Shown here: positions 34,079-43,507 of the stretch, one piece after another
How the letters are laid out: every line of letters starts with the position of its first letter
How positions within the stretch are numbered: position 1 is the stretch's first letter
Source: an uncultured Collinsella sp.
Lineage (GTDB): Bacteria; Actinomycetota; Coriobacteriia; Coriobacteriales; Coriobacteriaceae
Direction: 5' to 3'
Length of the DNA stretch: 64,000 bases
Assembly (NCBI GenBank): GCA_900550195.1
Contig: URRB01000010.1
Coordinates: forward strand, 14,622-78,621
Made by a program: the position numbers and the translations under genes
The notes under the pieces: model-generated
The model's database searches: none
Seen by the model: only the letters and a program-made list of their open reading frames with translations
What the model was told of the DNA's origin: nothing

Positions 34079-35839
34079 GTGGCCGATCAGGACATCAAGA
34101 TGCTCATCGAGCGCATTATGGCCGAGGCCCGGAACCATCAGTCCGCCCGCTTCTCAAACGAAATCTACGCAGACGAGCCGATTCTCAAAACCGGCCGACA
34201 GATGCAGAATTTCCTCCCCGACCAATACCGCAAGATGCGCGAGATATCGCGCTGGCAGGATGACCCCAAGGGCGGCGCGGGCCGCTGGCTATCGGAGGCC
34301 GAGCTTTTCTACCGCCAAGGCTTGCTGATGGCCGACTTTGAGGACGACTGTCCCTACAACGGCACCTTTAAGTCGTACTTTCCCACCTACAATGCCATGA
34401 GCGACCGGCAGTTGCGCGGCTACTTTACCTGGCGTGCCCAAGTGCGCCGCGGAACCGTCGAGGAAACGTCTACATCCTTTGCCTTTCTGTATCTCTATGA
34501 GCTGATTTGCGGCATTGGCATAGATGATCCGCTCGAAGGTTTTAACAAGATCAAGGCCTTTTGGGATGTCTATCGCGCCTTCGAGCCCGGCATCGACCGG
34601 TTTGCGCGCGTGTGGCTGCAGGATTACGCCGTTTTCCACGGACTCGACCCCAAGCTACTTCGCGACTCTAAAACCGTCATGTTCGATAACGCCCTTATCG
34701 AGCTACGCCGCGCAGCGCGAGACCTTGTACCAGCACCGGCACCGTCCGGCCAGACCCCTAAGCGTCGCAAAACCTCCGAGCCCACGCTCCCCCTTCCGCC
34801 CGATGAGGTGCGCGAGGAGCGACTCATGGCCGCCATCAACGCCCTCTCCACGTACAACCTAAGTAACTCGCGGCTCGACCGCAGCCACCACCGCGATCTG
34901 CGCCACGTGGCGTGCGCCGTGTATGTCCGTATGGCGCGCTACTATGACACGCACCGAAAGACCGACATCGTGGCGAGCTTATTTGGGGAGGAGACGGCCA
35001 TGCCCTACACCATGTTTGCCTCGGCCGTATTCTTTGCGCCCGAGCGCCACGAGGACTGCGAATATCGCCTGGACCCCATTCACATCTACCGCTGCCAAAA
35101 CGGCTTTTGGGAATGCATGCGAATTCACGGCAGCAGGCAAAAAAGCAGCAAGCTTGGTGAGATGATGCGCGCCTGCGACCAACGCCTACGCCTGGCCCTA
35201 GACCCCACCCACCCCCTGAAGGAGGAGAAGGTCCCCAAATATCTGGCCAAGATCATCGATGACGAGATCATGGCATGGCTTTCGTGGGACGCCGCACACC
35301 AGCCCATCAAGATCGATATCGATTTGAGCCAGCTGGGGCACATTCGGAGCGCCGCCGCGCAAACGCGCGAAGCGCTTTTGATCGATGAGGAACGCGAGGA
35401 CGACGCATCCGCAGAAGCCGAGGCAGCGGACTCAGGGCAACCGGAAGCCGAGCCCGTAACCGACGCGATTGTCGAACCGGTCGTGGCACCCATTCGGCAG
35501 GACTTGACCGACGAGCCGACCATATCCACCGAACAGTTTGGTGTCGTGGCACCGCTTCTCGCGCCGACGCCCGCGTTCGCAGCTGCTGCGCCCGCTGACG
35601 CCACAAACGAACTCGCGCCCGCCGCAGATGCCTTCCTTCGCGCACTGCTCGAGCAAAACGCAGCGCAAGCGACATCGGCAGTGGCGCACTCGGGACAGAG
35701 CGAGGACATGCTCGTCGATACCATCAACGAGGCGCTCTTTGACCTGGTGGGCGACACCGTAATTGAATTTAGCGCGGCAGGGCCGCAGATTATTGAGGAC
35801 TACGAAGCAGACGTGAGAGGATACCTAGACCATGAGTGA
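34079..35839 (+). CDS. TerB-N/TerB-C domain protein
   Basis: 586 residues starting at GTG 34079 (AGGAGAGGAG upstream). The first 210 residues match the TerB-N pattern (LTERWMQD-like stretch here DPKGGAGRWLSEAELFYRQG, then RGYFTWRAQVRRG and YLYELICGIG). Residues about 220-440 hold a helical middle and the TerB-C-like part. An Ala/Glu/Asp-rich linker follows, then a short acidic tail. Ter-related proteins are tied to stress and DNA-processing operons rather than to tellurite itself. It overlaps the ATPase gene by eight bases, so the three genes to 39697 form one unit. Confidence 0.85.
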   Translation: MADQDIKMLIERIMAEARNHQSARFSNEIYADEPILKTGRQMQNFLPDQYRKMREISRWQDDPKGGAGRWLSEAELFYRQGLLMADFEDDCPYNGTFKSYFPTYNAMSDRQLRGYFTWRAQVRRGTVEETSTSFAFLYLYELICGIGIDDPLEGFNKIKAFWDVYRAFEPGIDRFARVWLQDYAVFHGLDPKLLRDSKTVMFDNALIELRRAARDLVPAPAPSGQTPKRRKTSEPTLPLPPDEVREERLMAAINALSTYNLSNSRLDRSHHRDLRHVACAVYVRMARYYDTHRKTDIVASLFGEETAMPYTMFASAVFFAPERHEDCEYRLDPIHIYRCQNGFWECMRIHGSRQKSSKLGEMMRACDQRLRLALDPTHPLKEEKVPKYLAKIIDDEIMAWLSWDAAHQPIKIDIDLSQLGHIRSAAAQTREALLIDEEREDDASAEAEAADSGQPEAEPVTDAIVEPVVAPIRQDLTDEPTISTEQFGVVAPLLAPTPAFAAAAPADATNELAPAADAFLRALLEQNAAQATSAVAHSGQSEDMLVDTINEALFDLVGDTVIEFSAAGPQIIEDYEADVRGYLDHE

Positions 35840-37136
35840 TACCGCATCCGCAGCACCCCGCGTGCCCAAGCGCGTCGCTGCCGTCATTCTCAACTCGCTC
35901 AAGGGCGGCGTGGTCCCGCGCATCGGCCTTCCCTACATTACCGTAGGGCGCGAGGTCGAGATCCGCGCCCTGCTCACCGATCTGAGTCTCATCGCCGACG
36001 GTGGTGCGAGCTTCCGCTTTCTGGTCGGTCGTTACGGCGCCGGCAAGAGCTTTTTGCTCCAGACCATCCGCACGCACGCCATGGGTGAGGGATTCGTCGT
36101 CGCCGATGCAGACTTATCCCCCGAGCGCCGTCTGCAGGGCGGGCAGGGGCAGGGCCTTGCCACCTACCGCGAGCTCATCCGCAACATATCGACTAAAACG
36201 CGCCCCGAGGGCGGTGCGCTCAACCTAATCCTCGATCGCTGGGTCGCCTCGTGTGCCGATGCCGATGAGTCTGCCGTCAATGCCCAACTGGCCCCGCTCG
36301 AGGAAATGGTCCACGGCTTCGACTTCACCCGCATGCTCCGCCGCTATCGCACGGCCGTATCCGAGGGCGACGAAGAAGCCATGAGCCGCGTGACCAAATG
36401 GATCCGCGGCGAATACCGTACCAAGAGCGAGGCTCGCGCCGAGCTGGGCTCCTCGACCATCATCAGCGATGACGACTGGTACGACTACGTTAAGCTCATC
36501 GCGCGTTTTTTGGTCTGCAGCGGCTACAAGGGTATGTTGGTGCTCATCGACGAGCTCGTGAATCTGTATAAGATTCCCAACGCGATCACGCGCCAGTACA
36601 ACTACGAGAAGATCCTAACCATGTACAACGACACGCTCCAGGGCAAGGCGCAGTACCTGGGCATGATCATGGGCGGCACGCCAACCTCCATCGAAGACCG
36701 GCGCCGCGGTGTGTTCTCCTACGAGGCCCTGCGCAGCCGACTCGCTCAGGGCCGCTTTGCGCGCGAGGACCTTAAGGACATGCTCGCGCCCATCATCCGT
36801 CTGCAGCCACTCACCTACGAGGAGCTGCTGGTGCTCATCGAAAAACTCATGCAGATCCATGCCGGCTACTTTGGCTGGACGCCCACGCTTACCGAGAACG
36901 ACTTGGTGGACTTCCTCAAGATTGAGTTTGGCCGCGTGGGAGCCGACACGCATCTGACGCCGCGTGAGGTCATTCGTGACTTTATCGAGCTGCTCGACAT
37001 CCTATGCCAAAACCCCGACGCCAACGTGGCCGAGCTACTGCAAAGCGTCGGCGGCGACGCGCCGGCGCCGGCAACAGCAACAGGCGACACCGGCACCGCA
37101 AGCGGCGACCGCAATTTCGCCGAATTCACCATCTAA
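35832..37136 (+). CDS. BrxD-like P-loop ATPase (DUF2791)
   Basis: 434 residues. The opening VILNSLKGGVVPRIGLPYITVGREVEI precedes Walker A GRYGAGKSFLL, and Walker B is in GMLVLIDELVNLYK. The family (DUF2791) includes BrxD, an ATPase of BREX-type phage defence loci. It sits between a TerB protein and an Lhr-like helicase, and BrxD is likewise paired with helicase BrxHI in BREX. It may load or regulate the helicase on DNA. None of BrxC/PglY, PglX or PglZ is present in the window. Confidence 0.87.
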   Translation: MSDTASAAPRVPKRVAAVILNSLKGGVVPRIGLPYITVGREVEIRALLTDLSLIADGGASFRFLVGRYGAGKSFLLQTIRTHAMGEGFVVADADLSPERRLQGGQGQGLATYRELIRNISTKTRPEGGALNLILDRWVASCADADESAVNAQLAPLEEMVHGFDFTRMLRRYRTAVSEGDEEAMSRVTKWIRGEYRTKSEARAELGSSTIISDDDWYDYVKLIARFLVCSGYKGMLVLIDELVNLYKIPNAITRQYNYEKILTMYNDTLQGKAQYLGMIMGGTPTSIEDRRRGVFSYEALRSRLAQGRFAREDLKDMLAPIIRLQPLTYEELLVLIEKLMQIHAGYFGWTPTLTENDLVDFLKIEFGRVGADTHLTPREVIRDFIELLDILCQNPDANVAELLQSVGGDAPAPATATGDTGTASGDRNFAEFTI

Positions 37137-37169
37137 CCTGCCAAAAAGGGACAGGTTTATTTTGGCAGG
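37137..37169. repeat. Hairpin with AGGGACAGG loop
   Basis: Perfect 10-bp arms CCTGCCAAAA and TTTTGGCAGG surround a 13-base loop containing AGGGACAGG. It begins right at the ATPase stop and lies before the helicase start. It could be a transcriptional pause or partial terminator, and it belongs with the variable-arm hairpins noted elsewhere. Confidence 0.65.
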
Positions 37170-37252
37170 CTTTATCTGGGCAAACGTCGAGGCAGTAATG
37201 CAGCAAGCCACTGCCCACCGCGTTGAGAGATTCGTTTTTGAAAGGAGGCCCC

Positions 37253-39697
37253 GTGAACGCCTTTGACCGCTACGCCCCGTTTATCCAAGACTTCATCTAC
37301 TCCCACGATTGGGAGAGTCTACGCTCCATCCAGGTTGCAGCAGCTGATGCCATCTTTAACACTCAGGACAATGTGCTCCTGACGGCATCCACGGCTTCCG
37401 GCAAAACCGAGGCAGCCTTCTTTCCCATCCTGACCGAGTTTTGGGAGAACCCGCCCGCGAGCGTTGGCGCCCTCTACATCGGCCCCCTCAAGGCACTCAT
37501 CAATGATCAGTTCGTCCGCCTCAACGACCTGTGCGAAGAGGCCGATATCCCCGTCTGGCACTGGCATGGCGATGTTTCGCAGTCGCACAAGGCTAAGCTC
37601 ATCAAAAAACCGAGCGGTATCTTGCAGATTACGCCCGAGTCGCTCGAGGCGCTCCTGATCCATAAGCACATGGCAATCCCTCGTATGTTCTGCGACCTGC
37701 GCTATGTGGTTATCGACGAGGTTCATTCGCTCATGCGCGGCGACCGCGGCGGTCAGACGCTCTGCCTTATCGAGCGCCTCTCGCGCATGGCGGGCGTGCA
37801 GCCCCGCCGCATCGGCCTTTCTGCCACCATCGGCGACCCCGAGCGCACGGGCGCCTTTCTCTCACAGGGAACAGGACGCGATTGCATCATCCCCCGCTTT
37901 GAGGAACCGCGCCGCGTGTGGCGCATCTCCATGGAGCACTTCTACAACTCGGGTCCCCAGGCACAGCAGCGGGGATTCGAGAGCACGGGTCCACAAGAAG
38001 CCGAGATGCTTGCTTGCGAGCGTATTGAGCCGGCGGCGCCCGCGGCGCTGCCGGCTGGCGCCCAAGACGTGCGCCACAGCGGACAGCTTACACAGGAGGA
38101 ACGCCGTCAACGTCGTGAGCGGGCACGGGGCAAGGCCGCTCCCAAAGACCGTCGCACTTCTTCGGCCCCCGAGGGCGAAGTCGATATCCCCCGGGCCGAT
38201 GAGCAGGCGCTCCTCAACCCCACCGACACCGCGCCCGAAAACGCCGATCCCGGCATGGGCTATATCTTTGAACACACCCGCGGGCGCAAGTGCCTGGTCT
38301 TTGCCAACTCGCGCGAGGAGGCAGAGGCCGTGTGCTCCATGCTGCGCAGCTACTGCGAGAGCCGGCACGAGCCCGACCGTTTTCTCATCCACCATGGCAA
38401 TCTTTCGGCATCGCTGCGCGAAACGGCCGAGGAACTCATGCGCGATGAGGAGCAGGCACAGACAACCGTCACCACCTCCACGCTGGAACTAGGTATCGAT
38501 ATCGGCCGTCTGGAGCGTGCGTTTCAGATCGACGCGCCGTTTACCGTCAGCTCCTTTTTGCAGCGAATGGGCCGCACGGGGCGCCGCGATCTTCCGCCCG
38601 AGATGTGGTTTGTCATGCGCGAGGAGGAACCCGAGCCGCGCACGATGATGCCCGAGACCATTCCGTGGAAGCTCCTGCAGGGCATCGCGCTCGTACAACT
38701 CTATCGCGAGGAAAAGTGGGTCGAGCCGCCCGAGCTCGATCGACTCCCCTACAGCCTGCTCTACCACCAGACTATGTCGACGCTTGCCAGCACCGGCGAA
38801 CTCACGCCGGCAGAGCTTGCCCAGCGCGTGCTCACACTCAGCTATTTCCATCGCATCTCGGCCGATGACTATCGCGTGTTGCTGCGTCACCTCATTAAGA
38901 TCGACCATATCCAAGTCACCGAGGGCGGCGGGCTCATCGTGGGTCTCGCGGGCGAGCGCATCATCAACAACTTTAAGTTCTACGCCGTGTTCCAGGAAAA
39001 CGAGGAGTTCACCGTTCGCAGCGAATCGGCCGAGCTGGGCACGATTGTCAACCCGCCCCCGCCCGGTGAGCGCATTGCCATCGCCGGCCATTGCTGGACT
39101 GTCGAGGAAGTGGACTGGAAGCGTCACACCGTCTTTGCCACGCAGGTCAAGGGCCGGGTGCCGGCCTACTTTGGCGACTGCCCCGGCGACATCAATACAC
39201 ACGTACTCGAACGTATGCGCAAGGCGCTCAACGAGCACGCGGCGTATCCGTACCTGATGGGTAACGCGCGGGCCCGTCTGGCGCAGGCTCGCCATACGGC
39301 CGAGATTTCGGGCGCGGGAACTAAGCCGCTCATCAACCTGGGTGGCGACACCTGGGTGCTCTTCCCCTGGTTGGGCAGCTACGCCTTTTTGGCGCTCGAG
39401 CGCATGCTCAAGATTAAATGCGCCGCTGAGTTGGGCCTTCGCGGACTCGACCCGTCACGCCCGTACTTTATGCAGTTTAAGATGAAGGCCGACGAGGAGA
39501 CGTTCTTTGAAGTGCTCGCCGCCGAAGCCGAGAAAGACTTCGACCCCATCGACCTCGTCTATCCCGGCGAGGTGCCTTACTTTGATCGGTACGACGAATT
39601 CGTTCCAGAAGAGCTCGTGCGCAAAGGCTTTGCCGAAGGCGTGCTCGACATCGAAGACATGAAGCAGCGCGTCCTCGGCTGGCGCGACCACGCCTAA
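37253..39697 (+). CDS. Lhr/BrxHI-like superfamily 2 helicase
   Basis: 814 residues from GTG at 37253 (AAAGGAGG upstream). Helicase motifs in order: Walker A TASTASGKTE, PLKALINDQF, TPESLEALL, DEVH box (VIDEVHSLMRGDRGGQ), LSATIGDP, VFANSREEAE, STLELGIDIG and QRMGRTGRR. The N-terminal half is Lhr-like. An unusual charged insert (about residues 250-330, with RRQRRERARGK) interrupts it. The C-terminal third has Lhr-type extension features. ATP-dependent unwinding or remodelling of nucleic acid is expected. Together with the BrxD-like ATPase this recalls the BrxD-BrxHI pair. Confidence 0.9.
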   Translation: MNAFDRYAPFIQDFIYSHDWESLRSIQVAAADAIFNTQDNVLLTASTASGKTEAAFFPILTEFWENPPASVGALYIGPLKALINDQFVRLNDLCEEADIPVWHWHGDVSQSHKAKLIKKPSGILQITPESLEALLIHKHMAIPRMFCDLRYVVIDEVHSLMRGDRGGQTLCLIERLSRMAGVQPRRIGLSATIGDPERTGAFLSQGTGRDCIIPRFEEPRRVWRISMEHFYNSGPQAQQRGFESTGPQEAEMLACERIEPAAPAALPAGAQDVRHSGQLTQEERRQRRERARGKAAPKDRRTSSAPEGEVDIPRADEQALLNPTDTAPENADPGMGYIFEHTRGRKCLVFANSREEAEAVCSMLRSYCESRHEPDRFLIHHGNLSASLRETAEELMRDEEQAQTTVTTSTLELGIDIGRLERAFQIDAPFTVSSFLQRMGRTGRRDLPPEMWFVMREEEPEPRTMMPETIPWKLLQGIALVQLYREEKWVEPPELDRLPYSLLYHQTMSTLASTGELTPAELAQRVLTLSYFHRISADDYRVLLRHLIKIDHIQVTEGGGLIVGLAGERIINNFKFYAVFQENEEFTVRSESAELGTIVNPPPPGERIAIAGHCWTVEEVDWKRHTVFATQVKGRVPAYFGDCPGDINTHVLERMRKALNEHAAYPYLMGNARARLAQARHTAEISGAGTKPLINLGGDTWVLFPWLGSYAFLALERMLKIKCAAELGLRGLDPSRPYFMQFKMKADEETFFEVLAAEAEKDFDPIDLVYPGEVPYFDRYDEFVPEELVRKGFAEGVLDIEDMKQRVLGWRDHA

Positions 39698-39723
39698 GAC
39701 CAGTCTTTTTGGGACGGGGAGAC

Positions 39724-40602
39724 CTATTTGTCGTGAAGAACGGTGCCGAGGAAGTCGGTGTCGAAGGGCACGGCTTCGGCAAAGGCGTAGTTGCCGTCGC
39801 TGGCGATGAGCAGGTAGTTCTCCTCGCCGCCGAACTCTGCATCGCCACATGGGACCACCCAAGCATGGTCGAACACCTCAAGCGCCGTGGCGGCACAGTC
39901 GCGCAGGAACGTCACATCGCTCCCCTCGTTTGCACTCACGATATTGGCAACGTAGACGCCACCGACATTTAGGCTGCCCCGCACCAGGCGCAGCGCCTCA
40001 ACGGTCGCCAGCTCACGCACGGGCTCGGCACCGCCAAAGCAATCGCTCACGACCACGTCGTAACGGCGATGGCCCACGCTCGTCACGCCCAGGTACGAAC
40101 GCGCCTCGGCGGTAATCACCCGTAGGCGATCGCCCGCCGCGCGCTCCAGCTCGTCTAGGTAGAACCAGCGGCGCGCCAGGCGCGTAATCTCTCCGTCATA
40201 CTCGATGACGTCCATGCGCAAGCCCTCGTGCGACATCAGGGCGAATTTAGGATAGGCAAACCCGCCGCCGCCCAGCATAAGCATGCGGTCGATACCGTGA
40301 CCATAAGCGTCGCGCATCGCATCCTCGGCCTCAAACACGTCGTCAAACGCGCGATAGTACGCAAAGACGGGCTCCGCCCAGCGCTCGCCAACGTAGCTTG
40401 CACTTTGGTAGACGCCGCCTTGCACCAATACGCGGACTTCGTCGCCACCCTCGTCGTGCACGCGTTTCACACGCGCCAACCCATTGCGGGTTCGCGCAAC
40501 CTGCAGACAGGCAGCACGAACAGCGACAGCGGCCGCACCAAGCGCCGCGGCTCCCAGAGCAACGCCGGCAACGACGCCGGCAGAAACACTCGGCTTGTTC
40601 AT
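39724..40602 (-). CDS. Spermidine-synthase-like methyltransferase-fold protein
   Basis: 292 residues. An N-terminal hydrophobic alanine-rich segment (about 8-30) may anchor it. The rest is a class I Rossmann fold with MLMLGGGGFAYPK (glycine loop), DVIEYDGEITRLARRWF and YDVVVSDCFGG, the pattern of the spermidine synthase family. The tetrapeptide after the loop lacks obvious polyamine-binding acidic residues, so enzymatic spermidine synthesis is uncertain. It follows the elp3-like gene with no gap, one base after its stop, and is probably co-transcribed. Confidence 0.82.
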   Translation of the reverse strand: MNKPSVSAGVVAGVALGAAALGAAAVAVRAACLQVARTRNGLARVKRVHDEGGDEVRVLVQGGVYQSASYVGERWAEPVFAYYRAFDDVFEAEDAMRDAYGHGIDRMLMLGGGGFAYPKFALMSHEGLRMDVIEYDGEITRLARRWFYLDELERAAGDRLRVITAEARSYLGVTSVGHRRYDVVVSDCFGGAEPVRELATVEALRLVRGSLNVGGVYVANIVSANEGSDVTFLRDCAATALEVFDHAWVVPCGDAEFGGEENYLLIASDGNYAFAEAVPFDTDFLGTVLHDK

Positions 40603-42507
40603 TTAGAGCTCCTTTTGCAGATAGAGTCCGTGGTCGTAGAAACCCAAATGGCGATAGTACTCGCGCGTACCGATCGCGCTGATCACGTTGATGCGCGCAT
40701 AGCCCGCGTCCCGAGCAATATGGCACGCACGCTCCACCAGCGACCGTCCCAATCCATGGTGCTGGGCTGCCTGGCCTTGATCCCCCACGCGCGCCGCCAT
40801 GCCATACACGTGTACCTCGCGAATCATCGCCTCGTCCGGCATCGTCGGCAACTCGTCCGCATGTGCGGCAACAAAAGCGCGAACGGGCAGCGACAGACGC
40901 AAAAAGCCGGCGATCTTGCCTTCGGGCGTCACCCACTGCAAAAAGCGTTCACGCGTCACCGGCGTCTCGTAAGCGACCTCATCAAGAGACAGTTCATCCA
41001 GGTCGGCACCCGCGGTACTGATCTCGCGATAGCGAATCTCGCGCACCGTCGCACCGTCACCCCGAGCAGCCAGGCGGTTCTCAACGAGCTGACGCAGGTT
41101 GGGCTTCTTGTTGCCCACCATGATGTCGTCGGAGCTAAAGTCGCGGATCATGCGGCTGATGCGGCAGAACGCCGGCGTCACCACGATGTCGTCGGCCAGC
41201 ACATCGAGCAGTTCTTCCTCGGTATAGGGGCGCCACTCGCCGCGCTCATAGCGGCCCACCAGACGCGAGCCCTCGATGAGCGCGCACGGGTAGACCTTGA
41301 CCTCGTCGGGCATAAAGGCCCCCTCGGTCATAAAGCGCTCGTAGTCGCGCTTGTCCCCCTCGGGCGTGGCGCCCAGCAAGTTGAGCATAAAATGCGCGTG
41401 GATCTTAAAGCCAAACAGACGCGCAAGCGAAAACGCCCGCTCGATCTGAGCCACCGAAATGCGACGCTCGTTGATATCGAGCAGGTGCTGGTTGAGGCTC
41501 TGGATGCCCATCTGAATCTTGGTGCAACCCAGGCGGCGGATAAGCGTGAGCGCCTGGGGCGTCACGGCATCGGGGCGCGTCTCGATAACGAGCCCCACCA
41601 CGCGATGCTTCGCCGTCTCGTTGATGCGCTGCTGACGCTCAAGCTCCTCCATCGTTGCCGTCTGCCACTCAGTGACCTCGCCCCACGGCGTACCGGGACC
41701 GTACAGACGACGCACCGCACGGTTATAGCCGCCCACGGCAGCATCCACACGCCCCTGCTCGTCGGCAACGCCGGCAGCAAGCTCGACCTCGTCTGTCGCA
41801 ATGCCGGCGGCCCGATAGCGCTCACGGCGCTCTGCTACCACAGGCGGCAGGGCATCGGCGGGAGTGTCATCGAGCAGACGCCCCGCCTCGGCACGGCTGA
41901 TGCCCGGACGCGCCAACATGGGGTTAGCCGCCACACCAGCCACGGCATCGTCATTGAGCGCGCGGAAGAGCTCCGACATAAACCACGCCTGATACCCTTG
42001 CGGATAGTCGCTCCAGGTACCGCCAAGCACAATGAGCTCGATCTTATCGGTCGCATGCCCCATCTGCGAAAGCGCGGTCAGGCGAGCGCTCACCTGCAGA
42101 TACGGGTCAAAGCAATTTTGCTCCGCACGGGCGCATGCCGGCTCGGCGTGCAGATAGCTCTTGGACATGCGCAGATCGTTGGGGCAAAACAGGCAATCGC
42201 CCGAGCATGGCCAGGGCTTGGTAATGACGGTAATGGTCGCCACGCCCGAGGCCGTTCGGCGCGGCTTCATACGCAGGACCTGCAGCAGTCGACGTTCCAG
42301 CTCGGCATCGACATTCCACCCAGCCCAACGAGCCGGCTCCTCACGTTTTACCCGCTGGTAGAACGGCAGCAGACGGCGCTTGGCCAAATCGCGTTTGTCG
42401 GCACCCTCACGGCGCGCCTCGGCATGTATCAGTTTGACGAGCGCTTTGTCGTCCACGGTCTCGCCGCGACGCAGAGCCTCGAGTATGTTCAAGATAATCT
42501 GTTCCAT
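40603..42507 (-). CDS. Elp3-like radical SAM/acetyltransferase (tRNA modification)
   Basis: 634 residues. The N-terminal helical part leads to a radical SAM site with the Cys motif CSGDCLFC, followed by GGTWSDYPQGYQ, TKIQMGIQSLNQHLL and HFMLNLLGATPEGD. The C-terminal 150 residues are a GNAT acetyltransferase domain (HHGLGRSLVERACHIARDAGY, YYRHLGFYDHGLYLQKEL). Elp3 enzymes of this layout start xm5U34 modification of tRNA wobble uridine. This is the lone bacterial type without other Elongator subunits. Confidence 0.92.
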   Translation of the reverse strand: MEQIILNILEALRRGETVDDKALVKLIHAEARREGADKRDLAKRRLLPFYQRVKREEPARWAGWNVDAELERRLLQVLRMKPRRTASGVATITVITKPWPCSGDCLFCPNDLRMSKSYLHAEPACARAEQNCFDPYLQVSARLTALSQMGHATDKIELIVLGGTWSDYPQGYQAWFMSELFRALNDDAVAGVAANPMLARPGISRAEAGRLLDDTPADALPPVVAERRERYRAAGIATDEVELAAGVADEQGRVDAAVGGYNRAVRRLYGPGTPWGEVTEWQTATMEELERQQRINETAKHRVVGLVIETRPDAVTPQALTLIRRLGCTKIQMGIQSLNQHLLDINERRISVAQIERAFSLARLFGFKIHAHFMLNLLGATPEGDKRDYERFMTEGAFMPDEVKVYPCALIEGSRLVGRYERGEWRPYTEEELLDVLADDIVVTPAFCRISRMIRDFSSDDIMVGNKKPNLRQLVENRLAARGDGATVREIRYREISTAGADLDELSLDEVAYETPVTRERFLQWVTPEGKIAGFLRLSLPVRAFVAAHADELPTMPDEAMIREVHVYGMAARVGDQGQAAQHHGLGRSLVERACHIARDAGYARINVISAIGTREYYRHLGFYDHGLYLQKEL

Positions 42508-42526
42508 GCCCCCATTGTAAAGGCAA

Positions 42527-42558
42527 AGGCGCCGAAGCCGACCACGGCCCCGGCGCCT
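42527..42558 (-). terminator. Terminator-like hairpin downstream of DUF4097 gene
   Basis: Perfect eight-base GC-rich arms AGGCGCCG and CGGCGCCT surround a 16-base loop, followed on the minus strand by TTTGCCTTT. It separates the DUF4097 gene from the elp3-like gene. Confidence 0.65.
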
Positions 42559-42604
42559 CCATCAAAGAGCATGCCTATATGTACCGATCTCCGAAAACCG
42601 CATG

Positions 42605-43507
42605 TCACTCCGGATCAAACGACATGTCGCCCGAACCGACCTCGAAACGATACGTAGCAGACTTATCGCCGTTGTCGAATTCAAGATTCAATATGGTCTC
42701 GCCATCGTAGCCAAGCGGAAGGAAATCGCTCTCGAAGTCACCGCTGCCCACGGTGAGGCTCGCCTTAAAGCCCGTAGAGTTCGGAACCGTCATCTCCACA
42801 TCGCCCGAGTCCACGCTTACGTCCATCGACTTCGCGGGGGCCTGGTAGAGCTCGAACGTCACATCGCCCGAACCGACCTCGGCATTCAGAGTGTCGGTCA
42901 CGGTGCCCGCAAACGCGACGTCTCCCGAGTCCAACGTCAAATCAAAGTCGTGGCACGCAATGTCCGCGACCGTCAGGTCTCCCAACCCCACGTTTGCCGT
43001 AATGCCCATCATGTTATCGGCAAGCTCACGCGGCAGTTCAATGGTGACCTTACGGTCATGGGCGCGCTCGTCATCGCAGTCGAACTGGCTAATCTTGAGT
43101 GTAGAGCCCTCGATCTTAACCAGATTCTGAGTGGCGGCATCGGAAGCAGACGCCCCCTTTGCAACGCGCCCGCTTTCGACGACACGTACCGGTCCGCCAG
43201 AGACACGTTTAATCTCGACCGCCCCCGACGTCACATCCAAGTCGAGCGATTGGAACGCGTCTTCGTCAAAAGTCGTGCTCGAAAGTTGCTGAGGCCGAGC
43301 GGAATATTTACCGCCATCGTTCATAAAATCGTCGTCGTCAACCACATCGTCCATACCGGACAAGCCGGATACAACATCGTCGAGATCCCACGGGCCATCA
43401 AAATGAATCAAAGTCCGCGAAGTGCCAAAGACGAGCCCGATGATGAGCACAAACGCTCCGATGCCAACGCCCAAGCGTACCTTGGATTCATGCGAAAGCT
43501 TCATCAT
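42605..43507 (-). CDS. DUF4097 beta-repeat membrane-anchored protein
   Basis: 300 residues. One N-terminal membrane segment (VRLGVGIGAFVLIIGLVFG) is followed by an acidic spacer and a beta-helical region of repeated short units such as VGSGDVTFEL, VDSGDVEMTV and VGSGDFESDF, typical of DUF4097 (adhesin-like/head-GIN-type) domains. It is translated from ATGATG overlapping the XRE regulator's stop, so the two act together. Such pairs often behave as regulator plus envelope sensor or target; this is inference. Confidence 0.88.
   Translation of the reverse strand: MMKLSHESKVRLGVGIGAFVLIIGLVFGTSRTLIHFDGPWDLDDVVSGLSGMDDVVDDDDFMNDGGKYSARPQQLSSTTFDEDAFQSLDLDVTSGAVEIKRVSGGPVRVVESGRVAKGASASDAATQNLVKIEGSTLKISQFDCDDERAHDRKVTIELPRELADNMMGITANVGLGDLTVADIACHDFDLTLDSGDVAFAGTVTDTLNAEVGSGDVTFELYQAPAKSMDVSVDSGDVEMTVPNSTGFKASLTVGSGDFESDFLPLGYDGETILNLEFDNGDKSATYRFEVGSGDMSFDPE

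Noticed and set aside
34079..35839. Tellurite resistance determinant
   Set aside because: Only TerB-N/TerB-C domains are seen; no TerC, TerD or TerA gene is near, so the name would mislead.
34079..39697. Full BREX system
   Set aside because: PglX methylase, PglZ phosphatase and BrxC/PglY are absent from the window.
39698..39723. T-run after the helicase gene as a terminator
   Set aside because: TTTTTGGGACGG is not preceded by a stable hairpin that I could pair convincingly.
40228..42657. 809-codon plus-strand frame
   Set aside because: Antisense to the Elp3-like and spermidine-synthase-like genes, whose motifs are intact.
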